A stretch of DNA of 64,000 nucleotides, taken from NCBI GenBank assembly GCA_034509735.1, contig JACGWO010000003.1:5270001-5334000 (forward strand), in the 5' to 3' direction. Under the pieces are notes generated by a model. That model was not told the origin of the DNA. It did no database searches and saw only the letters and a program-made list of their open reading frames with translations. Position 1 is the stretch's first letter, and each line of letters starts with the position of its first letter. The translations under genes were made by a program, and so were the position numbers. Origin of the DNA: Sesamum alatum (taxonomy: Eukaryota; Streptophyta; Magnoliopsida; Lamiales; Pedaliaceae). Shown here one piece after another: positions 1-12,641 of this stretch.

Positions 1-309
1 ATCCGGAACCGCATAAACGAGCATTATGGCGGAGACGTTGTCCAGCCTCTCATACTGCTTCTGGATGTCGTTAGACATCGAAGCCAATATGATACTGCGT
101 ACTTTCCGGTTGTCCTCATGCCATTTCTCGAACGTCAAACGTTCTTCAGGCGTGGACCCCTCCGGTAAGTCGCTCGGTGGCGGCTCGTCCAAGACGTAGC
201 CTTGGTTCTCGAAACCGAGGACAATCCTCAGATTTCTCAGCCAGTCCAAGTAGTTCGTTCCGTTGAATTTGTTAGTCTCAAGAATCATGGTTAACGGGTT
301 CTTAGACAT
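1..309 (-). CDS. copia gag, N-terminal part (element 1, cut by window edge)
   Basis: Gag (capsid/nucleocapsid polyprotein) forms the cytoplasmic particle in which a copia element reverse transcribes. The start at 309 opens with Met-Ser-Lys-Asn and the conserved ETNKFNGTNYxDW block of this gag family, as in the gags at 32769, 38427, 52651 and 60777. I see no stop in the 103 visible codons. The codon that is a TAA stop in the close relative at 52762 is Tyr here. The rest of the frame is outside the window, so intactness is unknown. Confidence 0.85.
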   Translation of the reverse strand, partial: MSKNPLTMILETNKFNGTNYLDWLRNLRIVLGFENQGYVLDEPPPSDLPEGSTPEERLTFEKWHEDNRKVRSIILASMSNDIQKQYERLDNVSAIMLVYAVPD

Positions 310-1946
310 ATCTACATTATTAAAAAATGTAAAGCAGAAATTAACAGATGATGGTAATATTATTGTTCAAGTTGAAGACTTGGTCTTTTAGCCTTTAACC
401 CTCCCACAATTTATACGAAAGTCCGCGACTCTCAAGCGGAGTTTCGGGAAACCATTTCCTAGTGGGCTTGGGATCCACAAGCGTAATCTCCATGCCCCGC
501 TTTTACGATTCACATGAAGAAGACCTTGTGGGAGATATCCAATATCATTCTCATCCAATGAGATTCCCAAGATATTTTGCCTCACCTATTCACATGGTCC
601 CGAGGACTCCAAGCGAACCATGTTACTCAGTGTTGGGCCCGACCCATCAATCAAATCATGCCTCAAACTGTCGCCCCCCATGACTCGTGAGACAGGAAAA
701 CAGCGAGCGCAGTCTTTTTGTTCACAACAATAGTGCAGCATTCCCCTAGTCCAAATGTGCAACGACTCGTGAGACCACACTTGGGTAGTGGTAGCTTCCT
801 CATCACATTATTGTGTTTTAGCATGCATAAATATCCAATATTTAAAGCGATAAATAAATACGCCGCATGTAGAAAACATAGCATACCCCTGTTTAGGATG
901 ATCACAAGCCCAACCTATGCGACCCACTGAGCCCGCAGTGAGTCTATGGTCTGTCTAGGGTGGTCCTAAATTATTGCAATAATAATAAACCCATTGTCAT
1001 TTCAATGGGTCTTGAAGTGCTTCTTGTTTCACGCCTTGATGCTCCTCCTTGGGGTCTCCGACTCCAATTGCTTGTTAAAATTGAAACCTCACCAATCCTA
1101 TCTACTCTCATTATAACTGAAAGTAATACATCGGTAATAAAGAAAACAAGCCTTAACATCATAAGGCTGAAAATACGGGAGATGATAGTCCCAAAAACAA
1201 GAGGCACGCAGGCCCCACCCAACAGAAAATAAATGATCATATATTCATCCATACACAAGGTCTAGGGCTTTGTGATCATCCCATGTTGATTCCATCAACT
1301 CACATAACACAATTATTCCAAATAATCATGCATAAATAACCAATGGATATTCCAAATACCCAAGTGATGTCCAACATCACAAAAGCATAAACATACAAAT
1401 AATATGCAAAATTCAAATTTTAAATTTAATGGACATTTTAAACAATGCATCCAATGCATGTATTAATCCCAAATTAATTAAGCAAATTTAATCCAAGGAA
1501 TAATCCAATTATTCCAAAATAAAAAATACAAAATTAATATATTTTCAGAATATTGTGCAGAAAATACAGAAAATCAAATTTTCCGGAAAAAGTCGAAAAA
1601 ACGGCACAAAACGGCCCAGCCGTTGTGCTGGCCGGCCGGCCGCGCGCACAGGGCAGCGCGCGCGCAGGCGCCCGCCTGCGCGCGCCACTGTCGGCCCGAT
1701 CAATTTTTTTCTTTTTTTTGTTTTTCAAAACTGTTTCAGCACAATAACAGTAATATTATTCTGAAAATAAGCATGGAATTTTAGATCCAATCTAACAAAA
1801 TTAAGCATGCCAAAAGTCCATTAAATCCAAACAATTGAATCATCATATTATTCATATATTTATGTAATCTAATATGCCAATAAAGCCATTTAAAAGCAAG
1901 TAGATCATGCCAAACACATAAATCTATGCCCCTTACATCGAACCGG
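310..1946 (-). promoter_or_regulatory. Leader (5' UTR) of element 1
   Basis: Untranslated leader between primer site and gag. On the minus strand it holds a GC-rich tract (about 1610-1700), the long-range stem arms (1265-1281 with 896-911), the hairpin with loop CGGGCT (944-921), two CACGA-N-TCGTG-like near-palindromes (774-760 and 693-679), a hairpin with arms ACATGGT/ACCATGT (623-592), a TCTCAT/ATGAGA hairpin (563-549) and the invariant 16-mer AATCGTAAAAGCGGGG (510-495). Same order as in the other leaders. Confidence 0.8.
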
Positions 1947-1958
1947 GCTCTGATACCA
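1947..1958 (-). other. Primer binding site, initiator-Met tRNA (element 1)
   Basis: The minus strand reads TGGTATCAGAGC, complementary to the 3' end of plant tRNA-iMet, two bases inside the LTR end. This fixes the element's orientation and LTR boundary. Confidence 0.92.
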
Positions 1959-1960
1959 CT

Positions 1961-4184
1961 TGTAGGACAAGCGGATCCACCCGGGAGCACGAGCGGAAGC
2001 GAGAAAGCGAGAAATTGTGTGTAAATTTAAATCAAATTCAAAATACACGAATCCCAAGGGGTGTACCCTTGGGTGCTCAACCGGGCGTTCGATGTAGGAT
2101 GTGTAAATATTAAAACACATATTAAGCACATAGGGCATAGATATATAAATGAAATCAATCAAAGCGTAATAAACCGTTACCTTTGATTGTTTAGCGTATG
2201 CTCCCGGCTACTTGCGTTGTTGCTTCTCCGGAATGCTCACGAAATCCAAACGTATGGATTCTCCAAAGGTGATCCACACCACACCGGAAGAAACACACGT
2301 TCTTCTTGCTAGAAAAGAACGGGTTTAGAAGGAATCGGTTTAAGAGAAGAACACTATAAATTAGTGTTCTCTTAAACTTACTTTGTTCTTCTTCTTGATT
2401 CAAAATCAAGTGAAGAATACAAGTGTGAGAGAGGGAGAGAGCACGAAATTTGAGAGAGAGGAGAGGGATTTTTATCTTCTCTTTTTCCTAGAAAAGGATG
2501 AATAATGAATCACTTATGCTTGGTGTTGTATATTCTAATATATATACATAATTAATGTGATTATTGGAATGTGTCTAGGTTCATCCAAGGATGTCTAGAT
2601 TCATTCCAATCAATCACCATCAATTCAATCAAGCCTACCAAAATTTATCGTCTGATCAAATCATACCAAAAGGGAAGAGCTTGATTGGAGTTGATTTGTC
2701 TCTTTCCAAAAGAGATAAGTCAACATACCACCTAGCATGAAACATGGCTGATTTTGCTTCCTCCAAGGGAGCATGTCGGCCATGTTTAATTAAGGGAAGA
2801 AGTCCAACTTCTTCCTATTCCAAAATAGGAATTATTTCTCCTCTCGGGTATAATTTAAGGGACCGGGTTTTATTGTAATCCAATTACGACGAATCCAACA
2901 TTAAATCCAATTTAATGTCCATTTAAATTATTCCCGTTGATCTTTTAATCCAATTAAAAGATCCAACATCTCAACGTCTCAACTTTCCATATTTAATCGA
3001 AAATCCAATTTACCGATTAAACGAAAGCCCGATACAATATTGGCCCGTCCATCCAATGGGCTATCCCTTAAGTAATCCAATTACTTATTTTATCCTTCGA
3101 GATTGACTCCAAGTCGATCTCTCAACCTCCTCGGTGATTTGTGTGTGACCCTTTAGGTTCACCCTCATCTAGACTTGGGCCCGTGTCCCACAAGCGCCTG
3201 TTACCATGGGTGGCCGTCTAGCAACGGTCCATGGCACTAGAGACTAGGTGAATTGGCGTGAACATTTAGGCGCCGATTCCGTACGGGTACGATCCTTCCG
3301 TCTACCGTCTCCCGGCTTTAGTCTAGGGTATGGAATTGTGCGTCGGTTCCCATCCTTGACTAGGCATCTATGCTTAATACTCGAGACCACGTATGCTTCA
3401 TTGCGTCGACATAGGAAACCATTCCCTGTTCGACCAACCACTGTGGCCACAGCTTCAAACAGCATGAACGTATCTCCGAGTGCATAGGAGATACCTCTGT
3501 CACATACTGACAGGGGACGGATCCTCTTCTTGGAATCCACCGTCCTCGCTACATATTCCGACTGCACTGGACAAGGCTTATGATAATCATCTTACGGAAT
3601 GATTACCTCTCGCCAGATCCAAGATACAGCCGTCCTGTGCACGCGACTGCCATGATTCCTCAAGTCTGAGGATTACTCCCGTACTATCGGAACCGGGAAA
3701 AACCAATCATACCGACCAAGCCTCCAAGGCTTCCATATGATGATCCCCGCGAGTCAGTCCAGTCGGCTCGACCCCAGTCGACCAACCCATCAAAATCGTG
3801 TAGGCGTCCCATGCCTGTCGCCGATGAAACACGGCACTCATCCAATGAACACGACTCATGACGCAAGTCTCAATAGGACTCTCGATGCCCTGTCTCGAGG
3901 TCCTCGACTTGGAACGTTTCAAACCCAACGCTTAATCAGTTGGTTTCATGACCACTATCCAATGCGTGGCCCAACTGCACGAGTTGTTATCCATGGTCTG
4001 TGGGCTTTGTTGCGATATAAGTTAAACACCGTTTTAACAAATGTAAGATGAGCGCAACAAAGAAGGTACCATTGGTGACGAACACTCATCTTATTCATCA
4101 CATAATAATATTACATTCACATCAAGTTGTCGGATAGGTTACGAATTGCAAAATCTATGGGCTTTCTGGTCACCTATTCCAACA
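1961..4184 (-). repeat. 5' LTR, sub-family A (element 1), 2224 bp
   Basis: On the minus strand it starts TGTTGGAATAGGTGACC and ends GCTTGTCCTACA next to the primer site. It matches the A LTRs at 20393-22603, 34716-36947 and 48587-50826 along its length, including the shared core block with CCTAGTCTCTAGTGCCATGG. Confidence 0.93.
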
Positions 4185-5109
4185 CACGAGCCCTAGACCG
4201 AATGTATGGTTTAATTTATGTTGGGCCTGTGTGCCTCTTTTACTGCTTTCTTCTTCTCTCTTTCTAGTTGCCTTGGAATAATAAGGCATTCTATCTCCCT
4301 CCTTATGTACTCCCCCCGGGTTTTCGCTGGAGTTTCTATTTTTTAATATGTAATGAGAGTAGAATAGGAGTGAGGTTTTACTTTTATGTAATTGATGGAG
4401 AAGAAGGAAGGTCCACATGGAGAGCCCAGACTGGAGGTTCCAAGGCGTTTCCATGAAGTGAAGAAAGAGAAAAGAGACCAAGGCCCATCAGAATGATGAT
4501 TGGGTTACTATTAATGTGATAGTATAGGACCAACCCTAGATTGACCATAGATCCACTGCGGGCTCAGTGGATCGCATAGGATTCGGGCTCGTGATCATCC
4601 AACAGGGGCGTGCTAGGCTTTAATTTTGCATGTGGTTATTATGTGGATGAATGACGTTTTTATTTATCATATAACTGTTGTTGATGCATTTATTTATTAC
4701 GCATTATGGATGAATGTGTAGTTGTATTATATTATGAGATCTCGGTCTTTACTACTCTCACATTGGTTGGACCAATGTCCAAATATTAGACCCTAGTCAA
4801 AATGGACATGAACTTTAAGAGTTTGTCCATGCTTTCCAATCCATGGCATAGTGAGGAAGCTGATTTAGGTCAATAGCGTGGTCTCACGAGTCGTGGCACG
4901 TTATTTTACTTAAAAGAAGCTGCACTGTGTCATGAATGAAAAATAGACCACTATTACCTGTCTCACGAGTCGTGGGGGTAGCAGTGGGTCTATGGCTCGA
5001 TCGGTTGGGTCGGGTCTAATGCCCAATTAACATGATTCGCTTGGAGTCCTCGGGATCATGTGAAAGGGTGAGGCAATAGTCTTGGGAATCTCGTGGAACG
5101 AGAATAGTA
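4185..5109 (+). promoter_or_regulatory. Leader of element 2, distal part
   Basis: Starts inside the 5' arm of the long-range stem (CACGAGCCC at 4185), which element 1 cut. It retains hairpin GATCCACTG-CGGGCT-CAGTGGATC (4550-4573), the 3' arm GGGCTCGTGATCATCC (4585-4600), near-palindromes at 4881-4895 and 4960-4974, hairpin ACATGAT/ATCATGT (5030-5061) and hairpin TCTCGT/ACGAGA (5089-5103). It continues after the solo LTR at 7119, with the invariant 16-mer at 7146-7161. Confidence 0.8.
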
Positions 5110-5114
5110 TGGTA

Positions 5115-7113
5115 TGAAAGAAATCGGTGGATCGTCCCGGGAATTGCACGAATGCGGAAGCGTGATAAAAAATAAATTTACAAAATAAAAGGCATGCTTT
5201 TAATTGAAAAGAACACGCTCAAGGGGTGTGCCCTTGAGGTTCCCGGGCGTTCGGTGTATCTCATGATCATAAAACAAATAAAGAAATCATGGAGGCCATA
5301 GAGTTGAAAATTAAAGAGGGACGAAAATCTTAAAACGAGACCTACCCGTTGTCCTTTTCGTCTTCAACGGCTACTCGCGTTGTTCCCCCGTTTTGCACCA
5401 AGACCTCGTTCTTGAGATCCTCCAAATCGTGACACACGATCCACCCACGTATTCTTGCACGTCGTGCTAGCAATGAACAAATATTATTTTGGAGAGGATA
5501 GATCAACCACGCGTTATGAATTAACGGGATCGATCTTCCTTAGTTCAATTGTTCCAAGAACAAAAGAACAAGAAAATAATATGTTCTTGGTGAGAGAGAG
5601 AGAGGGGCGGACGAGAGAGGAGAGGAGAGAGTGTGTGTTGTGTGTGTGTTTTCAAGAATCATCATCTAACAAATGTTGGAAGCTAGAGGTTTATATAGAG
5701 GAAGAGTTTAATCCTCTTTAAACTCAAACTCTAAGTAACCTAATTTGACTAGGATTTTGACCTAGTCAAAGTCCTAGTCAAACTAGTGTTTGACCTAGTC
5801 AAACGAATCCTAGCCTTCCATCTCCCCTTTCCATCTCAACCGTTGATTTTAATTTAATGGAATATTTAAATCCTATTAAATATTCCAAAAGGCTAAAAGA
5901 ATAAATATAATATGATAAATAAATATTATTATTTATTCTAAGCCCATTAAATCAATCCTTTTAATAAATCCTATTTATTAATTTAATTCCGTTTATCAAA
6001 TAGAAGGAATTAATTTCTTCAAGAAAATATAGGACCCGATTAAATCTAATTTAATCATTCCTTTACTCCAATATTTAATTCCAAATTAAATACTAAGTGT
6101 GTGTGTGGATAGTGTGTGACTCTTTAGGTTCACCATTCAGCTAGACTTGGTCGGATTCCTAGAATCCGTCCGTTACCATGGGTGGCCATCTAGCAACGGT
6201 CCATGGCACTAGAGACTAGGTGAAATATTTGGGGATGAACATTTAGGCTCTAACAGTACACTTGTCCTTCTGTCTTCGGTCTCATCACTTAGAGTCTAGG
6301 GCACGAAAAAAGCAGGTACCCATTTTGGACCTAAGTGTCGGTCTGTCCTTTACAAACGCCGCAAGGGAAACCTTTACCTTCTGTTCAGTTACTGTGGCCA
6401 CAGATTTCAGGGACAAGACACAGAGCATACATGAGACTCAACTGTCAATGCCCTTTGACAGGAGACAGATCCTTTCTTGGAAACTACTGTCACTTGTACA
6501 CCCGAGCTGCACTAGACATGGCTTATGACTACTCAAGAGTATTTTGGCAATCTCTCACCATATCTAAGATACAGACCTGTTGCACAGGTAAACTCAACAG
6601 TTCCTCAAGTCAAAGGACTTGGCTTGTACCGTTGGAACCGGGAATACACGTCATACCTTGCTGACCATACTCAAGGTCCTCCATAAGACGGTTCCCGCGA
6701 GTCACCTCAGTCAGCTGCTTCCTAGCATGCTGACCCACTAACACTGCTTAGACGACCTTCGTCACCCGTCGATGAAATACGACAGCAGATGCTTAGTGCA
6801 AGTCTCAAAGGGAATCCCGGTACCCATTTTCGGGATTCCTTGACTTGGAGATTTCCGGACTGATTCGGTGAGACTGATTTCATGGACCTACCTCCAAGCG
6901 TAGTCCCAGTCCCCAAAATCGTTACTCAGTCCGTGGGCTTTGTTTGCATAGTGAACAGAAATGTAAATGCAGATAAGTGAACGTAAACAAAGTATTGCCA
7001 TATGAATTTTCACTTCTTTATTCATAAATGTTTTTATCAAATACCAAAGAATTGTCTAGACATAGGTTATATATTCCTGCCAAAATTGGCTTACATGGTC
7101 ACCTATTCTAACA
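5115..7113 (-). repeat. Solo LTR, sub-family B1, with target duplication TGGTA
   Basis: On the + strand it runs from TGAAAGAAATCGGTGG to CACCTATTCTAACA. It is flanked by perfect 5-bp repeats TGGTA (5110-5114 and 7114-7118). There is no primer site or internal region, so it is a solo LTR left by LTR-LTR recombination. Confidence 0.95.
5691..5804 (-). promoter_or_regulatory. LTR promoter: TATA box with upstream W-box cluster
   Basis: On the minus strand a TATATAA box (5697-5691) lies just downstream of alternating TTTGACTAGG/TAGGTCAAA repeats (about 5804-5745), which contain several TTGAC W-box cores. Confidence 0.6.
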
Positions 7114-7354
7114 TGGTATACCTCCCACAGGATTTTTTCCATGCGAATCGTAAAAGCGGGGTATGGGAAAAATCGTTGTGGATCCCAAGCCCACTAGAAA
7201 AGGGTTTCCCGAAAATCACGTTTGAGAGTACCGTGTTTTCGTAGAAATAGTGGGAGCATCAAATGACTAAAGACCATGCATTTAATTTTTTATCAAACGA
7301 CCGTCTTCTATATTCTGCTGATCGCGAACTCTGTTTTAAATGTAGATTTAAAAA

Positions 7355-8309
7355 ATGTCTAAGAACCCACTTTCAACCATTCTTGAGACAAACAAATTCA
7401 ATGGAACCAATTACAACGATTGATTGCATAATCTCAGGATAGTCTTGGATTATCAGAACCAAGGCTATGTCATGGACGAGCCTCTCCCTAGGACCTTACC
7501 AGAAGGATCCACGCCGGAAGAACGTGAGACGTTCGAGACTTGGCATAAGGATAACCGGAAGGTCCGTAGCGTCATACTTGCTTCAATGACGAATGAGATT
7601 CAGAAGCAGTATGAAAGGCTAGACGATGTCCCTTCCATAATGGCTCGCCTTAAGGATTGCTTTGCAGTTCCGGACCGGCATACTAGGTATGTCGCGACCA
7701 AGGCGTTCTTGGGAACCAAAATGACAGAAGGATCCTCTGTACCAGAGCTCGGGGTTAAAATGCGCTTACCCTGGTGGAAAAGCTCGAGGACCTAAAGGCA
7801 GGCCTCGATAATGAAACGTACATAAATGTGATCCTTCAGTCACTCCCACCCTCCTTGACCAATTTATTGTCAACTACAACATGAACGCACTTGAAAAGGG
7901 CATTCATGAGTTGATTAATATGTTGGTGCAATACGAGGCAACGACTAAGAAGTCCACGCCTTCGGTATTGTTTGGAGGTGCTTCAACTTCCAAGACAAAA
8001 GGCAAAGGTGCCGGACGTTGGAAAAGGAAAAAAGGGAAGGGAAAGGCCGTCAAAGCAGCTACGAACACTAAGAGTGTTCCCATTGCCAAAGAAGGGAAAG
8101 GCAAAGGAAAGGGAAAGGTTGTCTCAAAACAACAGTCAAAGGCATATGACATATGTATCAATTGCTGTGAGAAAGGGCATTGGAAGAGAGAGTGCCCCAA
8201 GCTCTTCTCTAATCAAGGTATATTTGTGATTGAGGTTAGTATGGTCACTAATTCTGCCTCTTGGGTATTAGATACCGGCTGTGGAGCTCACATTTGCAAG
8301 CAGTAGAAT
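7355..8309 (+). pseudogene. copia gag-protease relic (element 2)
   Basis: Gag starts at 7355 (Met-Ser-Lys-Asn). It is broken by TGG to TGA at 7421-7423, a +2 shift near 7762 (a GC duplicated) and a -1 shift near 7855. A Lys/Gly-rich basic stretch (about 7990-8130) leads to the CCHC zinc knuckle CINCCEKGHWKREC (about 8154-8195), which binds genomic RNA in this family. The aspartic protease motif DTG follows near 8271-8279. The frame ends at 8306 in filler DNA that replaces about 110 bp present in element 7. It cannot make a functional polyprotein. Confidence 0.9.
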
Positions 8310-10708
8310 ATCATTTTGTACCAAGTATGATTGCCAAGCAGTAGGATCTGCCACTCTAGTAGTTAGTGATAGTATTAGCATAGAATTAGAGCAAGTTTAT
8401 TTTGTACCAAGTATGATTAAAAATATCATTTTCATTCCATTGATGGACAATAGTGGTTATGAGTTTATGATCAATAAAAATTACTTTTATTTGATGAGGT
8501 GTGGAATTGCTCATCTACTTGGTACATTAAATAACGGGCTCTATATCTTGCAACAAACGAACTTCGTTCTTAATCCTCAACACAAACGTAAAATAGATAA
8601 TAACGGGAACGCAAGACTGTGGCACGCTTGGCTAGGTCACATATCCCAAGATAAGATGAAAATATTGGTAGACTCAAGGAACCTAGAGGTAGAGGACTTG
8701 AGTGAGCTACCAACTTGTGAGTCTTGTCTAAGAGTGAAAATGACCAAGAAGCCCTTTGTAGGACAAAGCAGGCTTGCCACAGGTATGTTGGACTTGGTCC
8801 ATACAGACGTTTGTGGACCACTAAGGACGCAGGCCCGAGGTGGGTTCTCCTACTTCATAACCTTCACCGATGATCATTCACGGTTTGGTTATGTTTACCT
8901 AATGAGGTACAAGTCTAAAGCTCTTGAGAGGTTTAAAGAATTCAGACTTGAAGTGGAGAACCAGACCAACTGCAAAATTAAAGTCCTACGGTCAGACCGA
9001 GGCGGTGAATACCTTAGTACTGAGTTCCTTAATTATCTAAAAGAAAATGGTATAATATCTGAATGGACACCTCCCGGGACACCACAATTGAATGGTGTCT
9101 CTGAAAGGAGGAATCGAACCCTGTTGGACATGGTTCGACCCATTATGAGTTTTACCAAATTGCCCTTGTCCTTTTGGGGCTATGCGTTTGAAACAGCGGC
9201 CAAGTTGCTAAATTTGGCGCCTACCAGTGTATTGACCCAAACGGCATATGAGATATGGCACGGTAAGCCTGCATCCTACAACTACTTGAAAGTGTGGGGT
9301 AGCCCCGCATACGTCAAGAGGTGTGTGGGAGATAACCTAGAATCCAGGTCTAGCTTATGCAGGTTCGTTGGATATCCTAAAGAAACTGCGGGTTATTACT
9401 TTTATGACCCTTTGGAACAAAAGGTGTTTGTTTCAAGGAATGCAGTATTTTTGGAGCAACAATTCCTAGAGGATATCCAACCTGATGAGCTGATCCTTGA
9501 GGAATCAAGTGATGGAATCCAGCCATCAGAGGTAGCAGCGGAACCCTCACTTAGAGGATTCAGGATAGACACCCGAAGGGTTGACCAACCTCGAGAAGTC
9601 CAACATGCCAGGCATGAAGGACATCCTCAGGAATAGCCAGCCCCGGTCCCTGAACCGCCAGCTCCGATACAGTCAGCACCCACAGTCACCACTGACGTTC
9701 CCATTCTCCGTAGTTCTACTAGAGAGTCCAGACCTCCAGTGAGATATGGCTTTCTAAGTGCGACTGGTCTTTTGGATAACGATCCTAAGACATATAGAGA
9801 AGCGATGTCTGACATCGACTCCGGGAAATGGCTTGAGGCCATGAAAGCCGAAATGGACTTCATGAGCGAGAACCAAGTCTGGAGACTTGTAGATCCACCG
9901 AAAGGTGTTAAGCCAGTTGGCTGTAAGTGGGTCTACAAGCGTAAACTTGGCGTTTATGGAGAAGTCACAACCTTTAAGGCTAGGCTTATAGCTGAGGGAT
10001 ACATTCAACGACCCGGGGTCGATTTTGAGGATACCTACTCGCCAGTAGCCATGGCTAAGTCCATTCGGATCCTGCTCGCCATAGCAGCATGGTATGACTA
10101 GGAGATATGGCAGATGGACGTGAAAACGGCCTTCCTCAACGGTTTCGTTGAGGAAGAGATCTATATGGATCAGCCGGAGGGTTTCACAGTCACCAGAGAG
10201 GAACAGAAGGTCTGTCGTCTCAAGAAGTCCATCTATGGCCTCAAATAAGCATCCCAAAGTTGGAACATTCTCTTTGATGAAGTAATACGGGGCTATGACT
10301 TCTTCAAGAACGAATCCGACCCTTGTGTATACAAGAAGGTCAGTGGGAGCTCTATAGTGTTCCTAGTGCTTTATGTGGATGACATTCTACTCATTGGTAA
10401 TGACGTTCGAATGTTGGAAGAGACAAAAGCATGGTTGTCAACCAAGTTTTCCATGAAGGGCTTGGGTGAAGCCTCCTACATCCTAGGCATCCAGATCGTC
10501 AGGGACAGATCCAAAAGGATGTTAGGGCTCACCCAAAACTTCTATATGGAGAAAGTTCTAAAGAGATATCGAATGGACAACTCCAAACGAGGATTCCTTC
10601 CCATGAGGCATGGGATCAAGTTATCCAAGAAACAATCCCCGCAGACTGATGAGGAACTTGAAAGGATGAAAGTCATCTTCTACCGTAGGTAGCATCCAAT
10701 ATGCAGTC
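8310..10708 (+). pseudogene. copia pol relic: integrase and reverse transcriptase (element 2)
   Basis: The best-preserved pol in the window; one open stretch of about 450 codons ends at 9636. It carries the pre-integrase His/Cys zinc region (WHAWLGHIS, CESC; about 8620-8730) and the integrase core with the first Asp in HTDVCGP, the second Asp in RSDRGGEYLS and the Glu in NGVSERRN, 35 residues between the last two, as in D,D35E. RT follows: the WKWVYKRK-like entry block (about 9920) and YVDD active site (about 10372-10383). Stops at 9634 (TAG), 10099 (TAG) and 10246 (CAA to TAA) break it. The solo LTR at 10714 splits RT from RNase H. Confidence 0.92.
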
Positions 10709-10713
10709 CACTG

Positions 10714-12636
10714 TGAAAGAAATCGGTGGATCGTCCCGGGAATTGCGCGAATGCGGAAGCGCGGTAAAAATAAACATACAAAAATTAAAGCATGCTTTTA
10801 ATTTAAAGAAATCATATAACATGTAAAGAAATCATGGAGGCCATAGAGTTGAAAAAATAAAGAGGGACGAAAAATAAAACGAGACCTACCCGTTGTCGTT
10901 TTCGTCTTCAACGGCTACACGCGTTGTTCCCCGTTTTTCACCGAGATCTCATTCTTGAGACCCTCCAAATCGTGACACACGATCCACCCACGTATCTTGC
11001 ACGTCGTGCTAGCAATGAACAAGTATTTTTGGAGAGGATAGATCAATCACACGTTATGAATTAACGGGACTAATCATCCTTAGTTCTAATGTTCCAAGAA
11101 CAAAAGAACAAGAAATAATTTTCTTGGAGAGTGAGAGAGAGAGGGGCGGACGAGATGTAGGAGAGGGGGGAGTGTGTGTTGTGTGTGTGATTTCAAGAAT
11201 CATCATCATGCAATAGTTGGAAGCTAGAGGTATTTATAGAGGAGGAGTTTAATCCTCTTTAAACTCCAACTCTAAGAACCCTAATTTGACTAGGATTTTG
11301 ACATAGTAAAAGTCCTAATCAAACTAGTGTTTGACCTAGTCAAACAAATACTAGCCTTCCATCTCCCCTTTCCATCTCAACCGTTGATTTAAATTTAATG
11401 GAATATTTAAATCCCATTAAATATTCCAAAAGGCCAAATAAATATAATAAATAAATATTAATGTTTATTCTAGGCCCATTAAATCGATTCCCTTAATAAA
11501 TCCAATTTATTAATTTAATTCCGTTTATCAAATAGAAGGAATTAATTTTTCCAAGAAAATATAGGACCCGATTAAATCTAATTTAATCATTCCTTTACTC
11601 CAATATTTAATTCCAAATTAAATACTAAGTGTGTGTGGATAGTGTGTGACTCTTTAGGTTCACCATTCAGCTAGACTTGGTCGGATTCCTAGAATCCGTC
11701 CGTTACCATGGGTGGCCATCTAGAAACGGTCCATGGCACTAGAGACTAGGTGAAATATTGGGGGATGAACATTTAGGCTCTAACCGTACACTTGTCCTTC
11801 TATCTTCGGTCTCATCACTCAGAGTGTAGGGCATGGAAAATGCAGGTACCCATTTTGGACCTAAGTGTCGGTTTGTCCTTACTAAACGCCGCAAGGGAAA
11901 CCTTCCCTTCTGTTCAGTTACTGTGGCCACAGATTTTAGGGTCAAGACATAGAGCATATATGAGACTCAACTGTCAATGCCTTTTGACAGAAGACAGATC
12001 CTTTCTTGGAAACTACTGTCACTCTGTACACCCGAGCTGCACTAGACATGGCTTATGACTACTCAAGAGTATTTTGGCAATCTCTCACCATATCTAAGAT
12101 ACAGACCCGATGTACAGGTGAACTCAGCGGTTCCTCAAGTCAAAGGACTTGGCCTATACCGTTGGAACCGGGAATACTCATCATACCTTGCTGACCATAC
12201 TCAAGGTCCTCCGTAAGACGGTTCCTGCGAGTCACCTCAGTCAGCTGCTTCCTAGCATGCTGACCCACTAACACTGCTTAGACGACCTTCGTCACCCGTC
12301 GATGAAATACGACAGCAGATGCCTAGTGCAAGTCTCAAAGGGAATCCCGGTACCCATTTTCGAGATTCCTTGACTTGGAGATTTCCGAACTAATTCGGTA
12401 AGACTGATTTCATGGACCTACCTCCAAGCGTAGTCCCAGTCCCCGAAATCGATTCTCAGTCCGTGGGCTTTGTTTGCGTAGTGAACAGAAATGTAAATGC
12501 AGATATAAGTGAACGTAAACAAAGTATTGCCATATGAATTTTCACTTCTTTATTCATAAATCAAATACCAAAAATTGTCTAGACATAGGTTACATATTCC
12601 TGCCAAAATTGGCTTACATGGTCACCTATTCTAACA
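10714..12636 (-). repeat. Solo LTR, sub-family B1, with target duplication CACTG
   Basis: Perfect 5-bp repeats CACTG at 10709-10713 and 12637-12641. At 1923 bp it is shorter than its siblings mainly because about 65 bp (the segment with ACACGCTCAAGGGGTG in the copy at 53764) is missing near 10805. Confidence 0.95.
11231..11345 (-). promoter_or_regulatory. LTR promoter of the solo LTR: TATAAATA box and W-box cluster
   Basis: TATAAATA on the minus strand (11238-11231), with TTGAC cores on both strands at about 11285-11345. Confidence 0.55.
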
Positions 12637-12641
12637 CACTG

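Larger units (their letters stand above)
1..4184 (-). mobile_element. Element 1: Ty1/copia (BARE/Angela-like), sub-family A, 5' part only
   Basis: Reading on the minus strand: LTR (4184-1961), tRNA-iMet primer binding site (1958-1947), leader (1946-310) and the first 103 codons of gag (309-1), which run off the left end of the window. It is inserted in the leader of element 2: the bases right of the LTR, from 4185, continue a B2 leader that matches 59618 onward. The 5-bp target duplication should be CACGA; the left copy lies outside the window. Confidence 0.93.

Noticed and set aside
971..1258. Hydrophobic 95-codon frame in the leader of element 1, also at 51594 in element 6, as a membrane protein
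   Set aside because: Shared because the leaders are homologous; it is absent from B, C and D leaders and overlaps the long-range stem region. Noted as a weak candidate only.
3248..3567. Pairs of 79-107 codon open frames on both strands, recurring at 14056, 35333 and 49203
   Set aside because: They lie at the same place in each A LTR and on both strands at once; LTR sequence, not genes.
6262..6664. 88-109 codon frames repeated at 11792, 18199, 25469 and 54801
   Set aside because: Inside B LTRs, shifted between copies and without conserved codons.
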